Assembly: GCA_046329575.1 (NCBI GenBank)
Contig: JAXLUJ010000014.1
Location: 32,220-96,219 of the forward strand
Source: UBA1941 sp046329575
GTDB lineage: Bacteria > Bacteroidota > Bacteroidia > Chitinophagales > LD1
Direction of reading: 5' to 3'
Length of the DNA stretch: 64,000 nt
A model generated the notes under the pieces. That model was not told the DNA's origin. It saw only the letters and a list, made by a program, of their open reading frames with translations, and did no database searches. Below are positions 1 to 8,549 of the stretch, piece by piece (position 1 is the first letter of the stretch; each line of letters begins with the position of its first letter). Position numbers and translations under genes: made by a program.

Positions 1-1066
1 TGAAAGTTTGTTTGTTCGTACCGGTTTGAATGCCGTTTTCGGGAACGGTTTGGTTTACGTCCAGCATTTCATAGCGGATGTAGGGCACCAAACTTCTGTC
101 AGAGCGAATTCGTTTTATTGGGGTGAATACATTATATCCGATTTCGGCATAAGTTCCCCAAGCTGACGATGGCGTGTTATTGGCATAGGCACGATTGATA
201 GCGTAGGCTTGAGAAATAAAGAAGTGCGCGTAAATGGCTTTCGCATAAAAACCATGGCCCGAATAACTAACATCACCGGAAACCAAACCAACGGCCGAAC
301 CAAACACGCCGGTTTGGAGTTGCAAACTATCAGCCGTTCTTTTGTTTAAACCTACGGCGCCGCCATAATATCCGGCAATTTGAGCGCGGAATCCCTGGAT
401 GTTATAGGCTAATGAAGCAGTTACAGCTAAATTTTTTGAAGGCGCCAAACTACCCAATCCACGACCTTCGCGAATGCCGTTACCATTGGCGAAACGAGAA
501 GCATCTAAGCCGTTGATTAATGCTGCAGTGTACTGAAAGCCCGGCAGTTTAGGTGTACTTCCATATAGGCCAATTCCAATTTCGCGCCAGGTGGTTGGAA
601 TGATTACGGTTTCCACCATCGGGCGATCCACGCTCCAGTAATTCGTAGGCAAGTGATTTTCGTTCATAATTCCGATACGGGGCAAGAATAATCCCCCAAC
701 CAGATAAACATCTTTAGAAAGACCAAAGCGAAGAAACGCCTGTTCTACCGAAAACTCACCGGTGAAACGGGAAGATTCGATAACGGCATTCTCCAATTCG
801 ATTTCTGAAAAGAAAGAAATGCGTTTATTGAAGCGATGGCCTACAAATAGCACCAAACGTTGAAGTGTTGCCAACCCTTCCCCTTTGCTAAAATTGTATT
901 CATACTTGGCCTCGCCATAGGATCCCAAGTAGGTCCTTTTGCCAACATTTCCCGCTGCGGCCGTTAGCGAGTCTTCGGCCGTAAGAAACTGATTAATCAA
1001 TTGCATCTGCGCCTGAGCAGCCATGGCAGCAGTTAAAAACAACAAAGAGAGTAGTGCTTTTTTCAA
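1..1066 (-). CDS. Porin-like outer-membrane beta-barrel protein (3' end cut off by window edge)
   Basis: The frame is open from a TTG codon at 1066 to the window edge, about 355 codons. It begins with a signal peptide (KKALLSLLFLTAAMAAQAQ) and continues with alternating polar/aromatic stretches typical of barrel strands, such as RLVLFVGHRFNKRISFFSEIE and VYLVGGLFLPRIGIMNENHL. The layout resembles the phosphate-selective porin O/P-like proteins of Bacteroidota, which form outer-membrane channels; the substrate cannot be read from the sequence. No ATG lies upstream of the signal peptide, so the TTG start is inferred. The C-terminus lies outside the window. Confidence 0.65.
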   Translation of the reverse strand, partial: MKKALLSLLFLTAAMAAQAQMQLINQFLTAEDSLTAAAGNVGKRTYLGSYGEAKYEYNFSKGEGLATLQRLVLFVGHRFNKRISFFSEIELENAVIESSRFTGEFSVEQAFLRFGLSKDVYLVGGLFLPRIGIMNENHLPTNYWSVDRPMVETVIIPTTWREIGIGLYGSTPKLPGFQYTAALINGLDASRFANGNGIREGRGLGSLAPSKNLAVTASLAYNIQGFRAQIAGYYGGAVGLNKRTADSLQLQTGVFGSAVGLVSGDVSYSGHGFYAKAIYAHFFISQAYAINRAYANNTPSSAWGTYAEIGYNVFTPIKRIRSDRSLVPYIRYEMLDVNQTVPENGIQTGTNKQTF

Positions 1067-1209
1067 GAGTTTTATTTTTAGATTTCGTCTAAACAAGGGC
1101 AAATGTAACAAGGGAAACTGTATAGACAAGTTCTAAATAAGGAAACTGACCAAATTCAGATTTTTAAGTAACAAGGCCATCTTGCTTCATAAATTCTACT
1201 TTTGTGTTT

Positions 1210-1728
1210 ATGAAGAATTTATTCGCTATCAGTCTGATCTTTTTATGGAGCGCTGCCCCGGCGCAGAAAAAAACGGCCGGAAGCAACGATGCTTCCCGTT
1301 GTGAAGTGATACGCACTCTTATTGTGAAAGCACAGACCAAGGTGATGAAGGATGAGGCCAGAGAAAACATTCCGAATGATGATATGGAAACCTGGAAAGC
1401 GGCTACTACCCTTCCGGGCGCTACGCGCTGCATCATTCAGGATGCGGTTACCACCAAAGCCTATATAGCGGAATTTGGTTTTGTGTATTCTAAAAACGAA
1501 GATGCTACATTAACACAGCAGTACAACAATTTGGTAAACGAATTCAAAAACTGCTTTAAAAATGAATTCAAAGAGAATGTGATTCATCCTGAAGAAGGAA
1601 TTCTGCACGGGTCGCAATTTGAGGGATTGGGAAAGAATGCTGATGTGAACGTGAATTTCTTTCAACTCTACAATCCTGCAGAAAAGAAACAATACGTTTC
1701 GATTACCATCATGTACGACCCGGAATAA
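1210..1728 (+). CDS. Small secreted protein of unknown function
   Basis: This 172-residue protein starts with a clear signal peptide (MKNLFAISLIFLWSAAPAQ), so it is exported to the periplasm or beyond. I prefer the ATG at 1210 over a GTG two codons earlier, because it begins the lysine-plus-hydrophobic signal directly. The mature part has two or three cysteines and no domain I recognise. A TACTTTTG box at 1197-1204 looks like a -7 element but lies so close that transcription would be nearly leaderless. It is divergent from the porin-like gene and convergent with bshC. Confidence 0.6.
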   Translation: MKNLFAISLIFLWSAAPAQKKTAGSNDASRCEVIRTLIVKAQTKVMKDEARENIPNDDMETWKAATTLPGATRCIIQDAVTTKAYIAEFGFVYSKNEDATLTQQYNNLVNEFKNCFKNEFKENVIHPEEGILHGSQFEGLGKNADVNVNFFQLYNPAEKKQYVSITIMYDPE

Positions 1729-1764
1729 GAGAAGAGATGAGAATTGAGAGATGAGAGATGAGAG
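1729..1764. repeat. Short purine tandem repeat (GAGATGA-type)
   Basis: Between the convergent ends of two genes lies a tract of repeated GAGATGAGA-like units. On the other strand it reads TCTCATCTCTC, the same motif found in the longer tract at 12318-12420. Confidence 0.6.
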
Positions 1765-3345
1765 TTAGGCGAGTAGCAGCATTGATTTTTCAAAAGGGTT
1801 GGCAAGGTTTATAATCTGATCAATGAAATCGGGATGCTGCAATTGAAATCCCACTACATTCTCACTTCGCTCTTGCCAATTCCCTTCGGGAAATAATTGC
1901 TGATGCAAATTCCGAATCTGATTCACGCCTTCCTCCTGTTTCTTTTTTTCGGCCTTCATTAATTTTGCGGCAATAATTTGCAACGATTGAAGAGCCTTTT
2001 GTTTTTCGGCATCTACGGCGCCTTTTAATGTAACATCAATTGCGGCTGCCTTTTCGCTCAATGCGTCGAAAGTGGATTCCAATTGTTGCCTTTCTGATTC
2101 CAAAGACAGATCGGTGTTACTTTGGCTTTTCACATAATACTTTATCAAATCTTCTACATCGCCAAACCAAAATGGCAACGGGATTTGCAACTTCTGCCAT
2201 TTTTTGAATTGCGAAGCATTCAAGATGGTGAATGCAGGCCGCATCGCTAACATGGGAAAATTAACGCTGAACTGCTCAAAAAGCGGTTTCAATTCCAGCC
2301 AATAACTGAGTTCGCCGGCACCGCCCACAAATGCGAGATTGGGCAGCACAATTTCCTGATACAACGGACGCATCACCACGTTAGGACTGAAGCGCCCGGG
2401 ATGTGCGTTGATCTCTTCCACCAATTGTTCCTTCGAAAATGTAACCGAAGTGTCTAATACTTTAAAATGACTAGATTCTTTTACAATGCGCTTTCTCGAA
2501 TTTTTCTGTAGATAGAAAAAATTGATCTCGCGGGGAACCACCTGAAGTTTGTAGTTGACGCTTAACTGAGCCAAATTTTCTTTTAAAACCGCATTGGCCG
2601 TTTGATCAACGATCTCACTTTTCATTACCGGAATAAACAATCGCTTCAAATCGGCATCATCCTGATTTATCACTACCAGTCCATACTTCCCGAAAAGGTC
2701 GTGAATGTATTGCTGCGTCATGGTTCCAAATGCGGTGTGTTTTTGGCTTACTTCACTCCAGTACCGAACAATTTCGGTACCCGGTTCCCCTAAAATAGTT
2801 TGCAACGAGGCGATGGCCGTAGCAAAATTCCCGGTAGGAATGCGACCTACAGCACCATGGGTATCATCGGCCATCCAATTAATGGTTTTGCCGTACACAT
2901 TGGTGTGGCCCAGTTCTTCCCAGTCGTGATCTTCACTTCCCATCCAAAACACCGGAACAAAATGCTTTTGAGGGAAAGCACTTTTTAATTGACGCGTCAA
3001 ATTAATTGTAGCGGCAATTTTGTACACATTAAAAACCGGCCCCAAAAACAAACACGGTTGATGAGCCGCAGTAACTGTAAAAGTTTCTGCGCTTAAAAAA
3101 CTATCTATTTGCGGCTGTATGAATTCCGAATTTTGTAATTTGCTGTATTGCTTTATCAGGGCGCTATGCAAGGCGTTACGGTCAAGATTTTGCGTGCGTT
3201 TTTCGTCCATTACCTTCCCGAATTCTTCCAATGAAAATTCGTAGTTGTAAAAAGAGTGCAGCTCTTTTTTCCGGTTCAGATAATCTTTTACTAACTCCGG
3301 AAACGAAGCGATACTTGTGAAAGGAAGAGAAGCAATTTTTTGCAT
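1765..3345 (-). CDS. bshC: Bacillithiol biosynthesis cysteine-adding enzyme BshC
   Basis: BshC is the last enzyme of bacillithiol synthesis, adding cysteine to glucosaminyl-malate in the cytoplasm. The 526-residue length is usual for the family. The N-terminal half carries the Rossmann-like core with HQPCLFLGPVFNVYKIA near residue 95 and PVFWMGSEDHDWEE near residue 130, both family signatures. A long helical coiled-coil section rich in Lys and Glu lies at about 410-480, as in known BshC structures. The gene follows rimO by 2 bp and is probably co-transcribed with it. The other bacillithiol genes (bshA, bshB) are not in the window; the PIG-L protein at 15.9 kb lacks the features of BshB1. Confidence 0.92.
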   Translation of the reverse strand: MQKIASLPFTSIASFPELVKDYLNRKKELHSFYNYEFSLEEFGKVMDEKRTQNLDRNALHSALIKQYSKLQNSEFIQPQIDSFLSAETFTVTAAHQPCLFLGPVFNVYKIAATINLTRQLKSAFPQKHFVPVFWMGSEDHDWEELGHTNVYGKTINWMADDTHGAVGRIPTGNFATAIASLQTILGEPGTEIVRYWSEVSQKHTAFGTMTQQYIHDLFGKYGLVVINQDDADLKRLFIPVMKSEIVDQTANAVLKENLAQLSVNYKLQVVPREINFFYLQKNSRKRIVKESSHFKVLDTSVTFSKEQLVEEINAHPGRFSPNVVMRPLYQEIVLPNLAFVGGAGELSYWLELKPLFEQFSVNFPMLAMRPAFTILNASQFKKWQKLQIPLPFWFGDVEDLIKYYVKSQSNTDLSLESERQQLESTFDALSEKAAAIDVTLKGAVDAEKQKALQSLQIIAAKLMKAEKKKQEEGVNQIRNLHQQLFPEGNWQERSENVVGFQLQHPDFIDQIINLANPFEKSMLLLA

Positions 3346-3347
3346 GC

Positions 3348-4664
3348 TTAGGAGTTGATCACTTCACCGAATAAATCGAATTCTTCGGCGCGTACAATTT
3401 TAACATTGGCGAAATCACCTACGCGTACATAGCTGTTGGTGGCATCTACCAGCACTTCATTATCCACTTCCGGTGAATCATATTGGGTGCGGCCAATGAA
3501 ATAACCGCCTTCTTTTCTGTCAAAAAGAACCTTCATTTCTTTTCCAACGCGTTGCTGGTTCAGTTCCAGTGAAATTTCTTCCTGAATGGCCATAAGCGTT
3601 GCGGCGCGTTCCTGTTTTTCTTCCTCCGAAATGGCGTCTTCCATTTTGTAGGCTCTGGTACCTTCTTCATGCGAATAGGTAAAAACTCCCAAACGATCGA
3701 AACGCATTCTTCTTACAAAATCTTTCAATTCCTCAAACTGCTGCGGCGTTTCGCCGGGATGGCCCACCAAAATAGTAGTGCGGATAGCAATATCCGGAAT
3801 TTTTGATCGAATAGCGCTAATCAATGCTTCCGTTTCTTCGCGGCTGATGTTGCGCCGCATCGTCTTCAGCACATCGTTGGCGGCATGTTGCAATGGTATA
3901 TCGAGATAATGGCAAACTTTTGGATTCACGGCCATTTCATCAATAATTTCCAATGGAAATTGTGCAGGATACGCATAATGAAGGCGAATCCATTCAATGC
4001 CTTCCACAGCCGAAAGACGCTTCAACAATTCGGGAAGTTGGCGCGTTTTGTAAATATCAATTCCGTAAAACGTCAATTCCTGAGCAATCAGCATGATTTC
4101 TTTTACGCCTTGCCTGGCCAAATTCCTCGCTTCATTTTCCAGCTCTTCCATTGGCCGCGACACATGTTTACCGCGCATCAGCGGAATGGCACAAAAAGAA
4201 CACGTTCGGTTACAGCCTTCAGAAATTTTAAGGTAAGCATAATGCGATGGCGTGGACAACATTCTTTCGCCCACTAATTCATGCTTATAATCAATTTTGA
4301 AACGCTTGAGTAGTTTTGGCAATTCTGCGGTTCCAAAAAAAGCATCTACCTCACTAATCTCTTCCTCAAGATTGTCCTTATAGCGTTGAGAAAGACAACC
4401 GGTCACATACAGTTTTTCAATTTTCCCCTGATTCTTGGCCTCAGCGTATTCCAGAATAGTGTTCACACTTTCTTCTTTGGCGCGGTCAATAAAGCCACAG
4501 GTATTCACAATTACGATGTTGCGACCTTTACGCCATTTGTCGTGCTGTACATCATAGCCGCCATCGCGCAAATGCGCCATCATCACTTCGCTATCAACCA
4601 AATTTTTGGAACAACCCAGCGTAATTACACTCACCTTGTCTTTTTGGAACGATTTCGTTTTCAC
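3348..4664 (-). CDS. rimO: Ribosomal protein S12 methylthiotransferase RimO
   Basis: RimO is a radical-SAM enzyme that methylthiolates an aspartate of ribosomal protein S12. The N-terminal MTTase domain opens with VITLGCSKNLVDSE, the radical-SAM cluster is CNRTCSFCAIP in mid-protein, and the C-terminal 65 residues form a TRAM RNA-binding domain. LGCSKN rather than LGCxxN of MiaB, and the RMRFDRLGVFTYSHEEGT segment, favour RimO. An ATG exists at 4688, but a GTG at 4664 gives the N-terminus VKTKSFQKDKVSVITLGC, which fits the usual family start better; this choice is a judgement. It leads a two-gene unit with bshC. Confidence 0.93.
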   Translation of the reverse strand: MKTKSFQKDKVSVITLGCSKNLVDSEVMMAHLRDGGYDVQHDKWRKGRNIVIVNTCGFIDRAKEESVNTILEYAEAKNQGKIEKLYVTGCLSQRYKDNLEEEISEVDAFFGTAELPKLLKRFKIDYKHELVGERMLSTPSHYAYLKISEGCNRTCSFCAIPLMRGKHVSRPMEELENEARNLARQGVKEIMLIAQELTFYGIDIYKTRQLPELLKRLSAVEGIEWIRLHYAYPAQFPLEIIDEMAVNPKVCHYLDIPLQHAANDVLKTMRRNISREETEALISAIRSKIPDIAIRTTILVGHPGETPQQFEELKDFVRRMRFDRLGVFTYSHEEGTRAYKMEDAISEEEKQERAATLMAIQEEISLELNQQRVGKEMKVLFDRKEGGYFIGRTQYDSPEVDNEVLVDATNSYVRVGDFANVKIVRAEEFDLFGEVINS

Positions 4665-4711
4665 GGCGCGAAAGTAGCGAAACGGCACTGATTTTCCGTT
4701 TCACCATCCAC

Positions 4712-4733
4712 GCCCGGCCTTTTGCTGCCGGGC
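4712..4733. other. GC-rich hairpin in a divergent intergenic region
   Basis: GCCCGGC (4712-4718) and GCCGGGC (4727-4733) form a perfect 7-bp inverted repeat with an 8-nt loop, between the starts of rimO and the gene at 4795. No T-run follows on the strand leading to a gene end, so this is not a clear terminator; it may be an operator or a repeat remnant. Confidence 0.4.
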
Positions 4734-4777
4734 AAAAACGGTTAATTCAAAACTTCTGCCTCCTGCTTTACGTTTAA

Positions 4778-4785
4778 TATATTTG
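4778..4785 (+). promoter_or_regulatory. Possible -7 element for the gene at 4795
   Basis: TATATTTG matches the Bacteroidota -7 consensus TAnnTTTG exactly and lies 9 bp before the ATG. No good TTTG is seen 19-21 bp upstream, so only half of the promoter is supported. Confidence 0.35.
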
Positions 4786-4794
4786 TAACACCAT

Positions 4795-6225
4795 ATGGAA
4801 CGGGAAGTCTTATCAATCAAGCGTAAAGCCTTACGCATCAATCTGGAATCATCCATTTACGGAACCTTTGCGGAAATCGGAGCGGGTCAGGAAGTAGCGC
4901 GAACGTTCTTTCAGGTAGGCGGCGCTTCAGGAACGGTGGCCAAAACGATGTCGGCCTACGATATGTCGTTCAGCGACGCCATTTATGGAGAAGAAGAATC
5001 GGGCCGATATGTGAGTGATTCCCGCCTGAAAAGCATGCTGCACCATGAATATGCGCTGCTAACTGAACGTTTGGTTGGCGAAAAATATACGCATCGCCGC
5101 TTTTTTGCTTTTGCCGATAGTTGCACCACTATCAATTTCATGAAGAATAATGATCCGCACTGTTGGATGGGGTTGCGCTTTCAACTGATACCCGAAGGTC
5201 CGGTTAACGAAGTGGTGATGCACCTTCGTTTGAAAGAAAAGGATGCTTTGCTGCAACAGCGCACTATCGGCGGCATGGGCGTTAACCTGATTTTTTCCTG
5301 CTTTTGGTTCTCCAGCAACATGGACTCGTTTGTTGATTCGTTGATGGACAATTTGAGTACCGATCAAGTAGAAATTGATATGCTGAGCGTGAAAGGTGAA
5401 AACTTTTCTCAGGTTGATAATCGCTTGCTGGCATTAATGCTGGTAAAGAAAGGATTTACCAGTGGCACCATATTCGGGCCCGACAAAGAAGTTTACCATC
5501 CAAAAGATATTCTTTACAAAAAGGACATTGTTTGTTTGCGCGGGCGTTTTCGTCCGGTAACAAAAGTGAGCGAAGATATGTGCTACTGCGGCGTAGAAAC
5601 GTTTAAAAAAGTGTTTCACGCCACTAAAGAAGATGTGATTGCTTTGTCGGAACTCACCATCAATAATCTGGAAGCCGATGCCGGTCTTTCCGACAAGGAT
5701 TTTTTGGACCGCACCGAAATACTTTGCAATCTTGGCCATACCGTGATGGTTTCCAACTGCCAGAAGCATGATACGTTAATGGAATATCTGCGCCGTTGCC
5801 GGCCCAAACACATCGGCATTGTGGTAGGCATTATGAACCTTCAGGAATTGTTCAATCCTTCGCATTATGAGTTCGCACAAGGAGAGATTCTGCGCTACTT
5901 TGGTCAAATATTTCAAAGCAACACCCGAATGCTGGTTTACCCATTCCAACCAAAGGCCGAGGGACCAGTAATCACACTGAATGAATTTGAGGTAAATGAA
6001 GAATATCGTCCGTTACTGAAATATTTGCGCGACAATAATTTTTTAGTTGATGTGGAAGGTTATGACACTTCTTTGTTGCAAATATTTTCAAATGATGTAA
6101 TTAAAAAGATCAAAACCGGAGAGTATGGCTGGGAAGAGGATGTGCCCGAAAGTGTTGCTGAATTCATTAAGCAGAATTGCCTGTTCGATTACCCGTGTGA
6201 AGTGAAATACGAACAACCGCAATAA
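4795..6225 (+). CDS. Conserved Bacteroidota protein of unknown function
   Basis: A 476-residue soluble protein without signal peptide or membrane segment. The N-terminus (YGTFAEIGAGQEVARTFFQ, then GGASGTVAKTMSAYDM) is the kind of strongly conserved block seen in this widely distributed protein, which I remember being labelled 'nicotinate-nucleotide adenylyltransferase' in databases. I see none of the nucleotidyltransferase motifs ((H/T)xGH, ISSTxxR) that would justify that name. It is divergent from rimO. Function is unknown. Confidence 0.8.
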   Translation: MEREVLSIKRKALRINLESSIYGTFAEIGAGQEVARTFFQVGGASGTVAKTMSAYDMSFSDAIYGEEESGRYVSDSRLKSMLHHEYALLTERLVGEKYTHRRFFAFADSCTTINFMKNNDPHCWMGLRFQLIPEGPVNEVVMHLRLKEKDALLQQRTIGGMGVNLIFSCFWFSSNMDSFVDSLMDNLSTDQVEIDMLSVKGENFSQVDNRLLALMLVKKGFTSGTIFGPDKEVYHPKDILYKKDIVCLRGRFRPVTKVSEDMCYCGVETFKKVFHATKEDVIALSELTINNLEADAGLSDKDFLDRTEILCNLGHTVMVSNCQKHDTLMEYLRRCRPKHIGIVVGIMNLQELFNPSHYEFAQGEILRYFGQIFQSNTRMLVYPFQPKAEGPVITLNEFEVNEEYRPLLKYLRDNNFLVDVEGYDTSLLQIFSNDVIKKIKTGEYGWEEDVPESVAEFIKQNCLFDYPCEVKYEQPQ

Positions 6226-6407
6226 TGCGCCGGTTGCTTTGGTTGGGGGGCGGTTTTGAATACACGGTTTTACCACTGCGGCCCTCACTTCCCAACAGCC
6301 GTGTGCACGGGATGTTCAACAATGTGATTAATTTGCGTTTTACCTACCTTTTAACGGCTCGTGCAAAAAGCGAAAAATTTTGAGGTATGGTTGTTTAACA
6401 GCAAGGT

Positions 6408-7010
6408 ATGATGAACGAAGAAGAAAAACCGATTTGGAGTTACAACATGGAGCGCCACAAACCACTGAAGGCCGGGCAGTTGCTGCTTTCAGAGCCGTTT
6501 ATGTGGGATGAAAATTTTAAAAGAACTGTAGTTTTGGTATGCAGTCATACTACCGACGGCACCAGCGGTTTGTTGCTCAACAAACCGGTTCAACTGAAAC
6601 TTCAGGATTTGATCAGCGATTTCCCCGAGGCTTTTGATGCCGCATTATATTTTGGCGGACCGGTAGGAACCGATCTCGTACAAATACTGCATACCGTTGG
6701 AAACGAGCTGGAAGGTAGCCGCAAAATTTGCGATGGGGTGTGGTGGGGTGGCGATTTCAAACAATTGAAAGACCGAATTCGTCAAGGAAAAATTTCGCCC
6801 GATCAAGTGCGGTTTTATCTGGGTTATTCGGGTTGGGAAGGCGGACAACTCGATCAGGAAATGCACGACAATTCCTGGATCATCTCTCCTGCCACAAAAA
6901 GATATGTTTTCTATCCCTCACACGATCAGCTTTGGAAAAATGTGATGGAAGAAATGGGCGGCTTGTACCGCACTATGGCGCAATATCCTGAAAATCCGAT
7001 ATTGAACTAA
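6408..7010 (+). CDS. YqgE/AlgH family protein
   Basis: A 200-residue member of the YqgE/AlgH (UPF0301) family, shown by PLKAGQLLLSEPFMWDENF followed by RTVVLVCSH, GLLLNKPV, YFGGPVG and YLGYSGWEGGQLDQE. The biochemical role of the family is not settled; in pseudomonads AlgH was linked to alginate regulation. Two adjacent ATGs (6408, 6411) and another at 6447 are possible starts. The stop codon overlaps the next start (TAATG), so the two genes are translationally coupled. Confidence 0.85.
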   Translation: MMNEEEKPIWSYNMERHKPLKAGQLLLSEPFMWDENFKRTVVLVCSHTTDGTSGLLLNKPVQLKLQDLISDFPEAFDAALYFGGPVGTDLVQILHTVGNELEGSRKICDGVWWGGDFKQLKDRIRQGKISPDQVRFYLGYSGWEGGQLDQEMHDNSWIISPATKRYVFYPSHDQLWKNVMEEMGGLYRTMAQYPENPILN

Positions 7011-8284
7011 TGTCTTCCACTTTGTCATTTTCCGGCGCTGAACACATAGCCTCGCAGCAATTGTTATTGCTGCAAAAACAGTTACAGTTTATAAAAGAGT
7101 GTTCGCCCTTTTATAAAGAACGATTAGCTGCTGTAAATCCTCAAAACCTTCGCCATATCAGCGATCTGGCCACTTTGCCTTTTACCACCAAAGATGATTT
7201 CCATACACATAGCGAAGCGTTTTTGTGTGTGCAAAAAAATCAGATTATTGATTATTCAACCACCAGCGGCACCACAGGCAAGCCGGTAGTGGTGGCGCTT
7301 ACCGAAAGTGATTTGCTGCGTTTGGCCGAAAATGAAGCGCAGTCGTTTGCGTGCGCGGGTGCGGTGGCTGATGATGTATTTCAATTAATGCTCACCCTGG
7401 ACCGGCAGTTTATGGCCGGAATGGCCTATGCCATGGGACTTCGAAAAATTGGAGCAGGAATGGTGCGCCTTGGACCCGGGCCACCGGCTCAACAATGGGA
7501 AAGCATCCTTCGCTTTCAACCAACAGGATTAGTTGCCGTGCCATCGTTTTTGATAAGGTTATTAGACTATGCCAAAGCTAATGGCATTAATCCCAACCAA
7601 ACATCAGTAAAGAAAATAGTGTGTATCGGGGAACCGCTGCGGCATTTCGATTTTTCACCAAACCCTTTAGCAACGCGTATTTCAGCACAATGGCAAGTGC
7701 CGTTGTACAGCACCTATGCTTCCACCGAAATGCAAACTGCTTTTACCGAATGCGAATGCGGCTGCGGCGGTCATTTGATTCCCGAGCTGCTGATTGCTGA
7801 AGTAATAGGCGAAAAGGATGAAGTTCTTGGTGAAGGCGAAATTGGCGAGTTAGTGATTACACATTTAGGCGTGGAAGGGATGCCATTACTGCGCTACCGT
7901 ACCGGCGATATGGTGGCGCGTTTTGATACGCCCTGCGCCTGTGGCCGCAACAGCATGCGCCTCTCGCCGGTAATGGGTCGCAAAAACCAACTGATAAAAT
8001 TCAAGGGTACTACACTCTATCCGCCCGCAATTATTGAAGCAATCAACAGCATAGCTGCGGTTTCCGATTTTTTAATTCGCGTAACGAAGAACGAATTGGA
8101 GGTAGATATTTTAGAAGTGTTTATTAGTCAGCGCGGCAATATGGATGAAACCGATTTGCAATTGCGCGAAGTGTTGCAGCGCAAACTCCGGGTATTACCC
8201 GAAATTCATTTTGTATCGAATCACCAACTACAAGAGATGCGCCCTGCCGACAGCCGCAAGCCGGTTACGGTGATGTTTGCATAA
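7010..8284 (+). CDS. Phenylacetate-CoA ligase-like adenylate-forming enzyme
   Basis: A 424-residue adenylate-forming enzyme of the PaaK type, expected to activate a carboxylic acid with ATP and transfer it to CoA. The nucleotide-binding loop is TTSGTTGKPVVV near residue 82, followed by STYASTEM near 240 and LLRYRTGDMVARF near 300, and a short C-terminal AMP-binding domain. Cysteine clusters CECGCGG and CACGRN match the metal-binding region seen in PaaK-like proteins. No other aromatic-degradation gene is nearby, so the substrate is unknown and a biosynthetic role is equally possible. It starts on the stop codon of the AlgH-like gene. Confidence 0.82.
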   Translation: MSSTLSFSGAEHIASQQLLLLQKQLQFIKECSPFYKERLAAVNPQNLRHISDLATLPFTTKDDFHTHSEAFLCVQKNQIIDYSTTSGTTGKPVVVALTESDLLRLAENEAQSFACAGAVADDVFQLMLTLDRQFMAGMAYAMGLRKIGAGMVRLGPGPPAQQWESILRFQPTGLVAVPSFLIRLLDYAKANGINPNQTSVKKIVCIGEPLRHFDFSPNPLATRISAQWQVPLYSTYASTEMQTAFTECECGCGGHLIPELLIAEVIGEKDEVLGEGEIGELVITHLGVEGMPLLRYRTGDMVARFDTPCACGRNSMRLSPVMGRKNQLIKFKGTTLYPPAIIEAINSIAAVSDFLIRVTKNELEVDILEVFISQRGNMDETDLQLREVLQRKLRVLPEIHFVSNHQLQEMRPADSRKPVTVMFA

Positions 8285-8294
8285 CGTTACGCCA

Positions 8295-8450
8295 TATTTA
8301 GAATAATATGGGCGGCAACCGCGCTGTTCGCTGCAATCTTTGCCCGCCAAAAAAGGCAAAGCAATATAATGGCTGAAACAGAGGCGGGCAAAGGATTTCC
8401 GCTGCCATCGCTGCCGCGGGGCAACACACTGGCCCGGCATTCGTATTCGC
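8295..8450. repeat. GC-rich structured intergenic element, copy a
   Basis: This spacer holds a perfect 11-bp inverted repeat, CTTTGCCCGCC (8338-8348) and GGCGGGCAAAG (8383-8393). Next comes CTGCCGCGGGGCAAC (8411-8425), which recurs as an exact 15-nt reverse complement at 50990-51004. It is therefore probably a member of the dispersed element described at 9517, 14684, 35998 and 50985. Confidence 0.5.
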
Positions 8451-8549
8451 GCGAAGGGAAATACCAATTTTTAATGGTTTATCGGTATTGCTGCTCAATT
8501 GAAATCGCTTTCGTTTCACTTACTCACACTTAGTTCCTATCATTGCTTT

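Noticed and set aside
6226..6407. A tRNA or small RNA in the G-rich spacer
   Set aside because: No cloverleaf, no CCA-type end and no clear promoter-terminator pair could be drawn.
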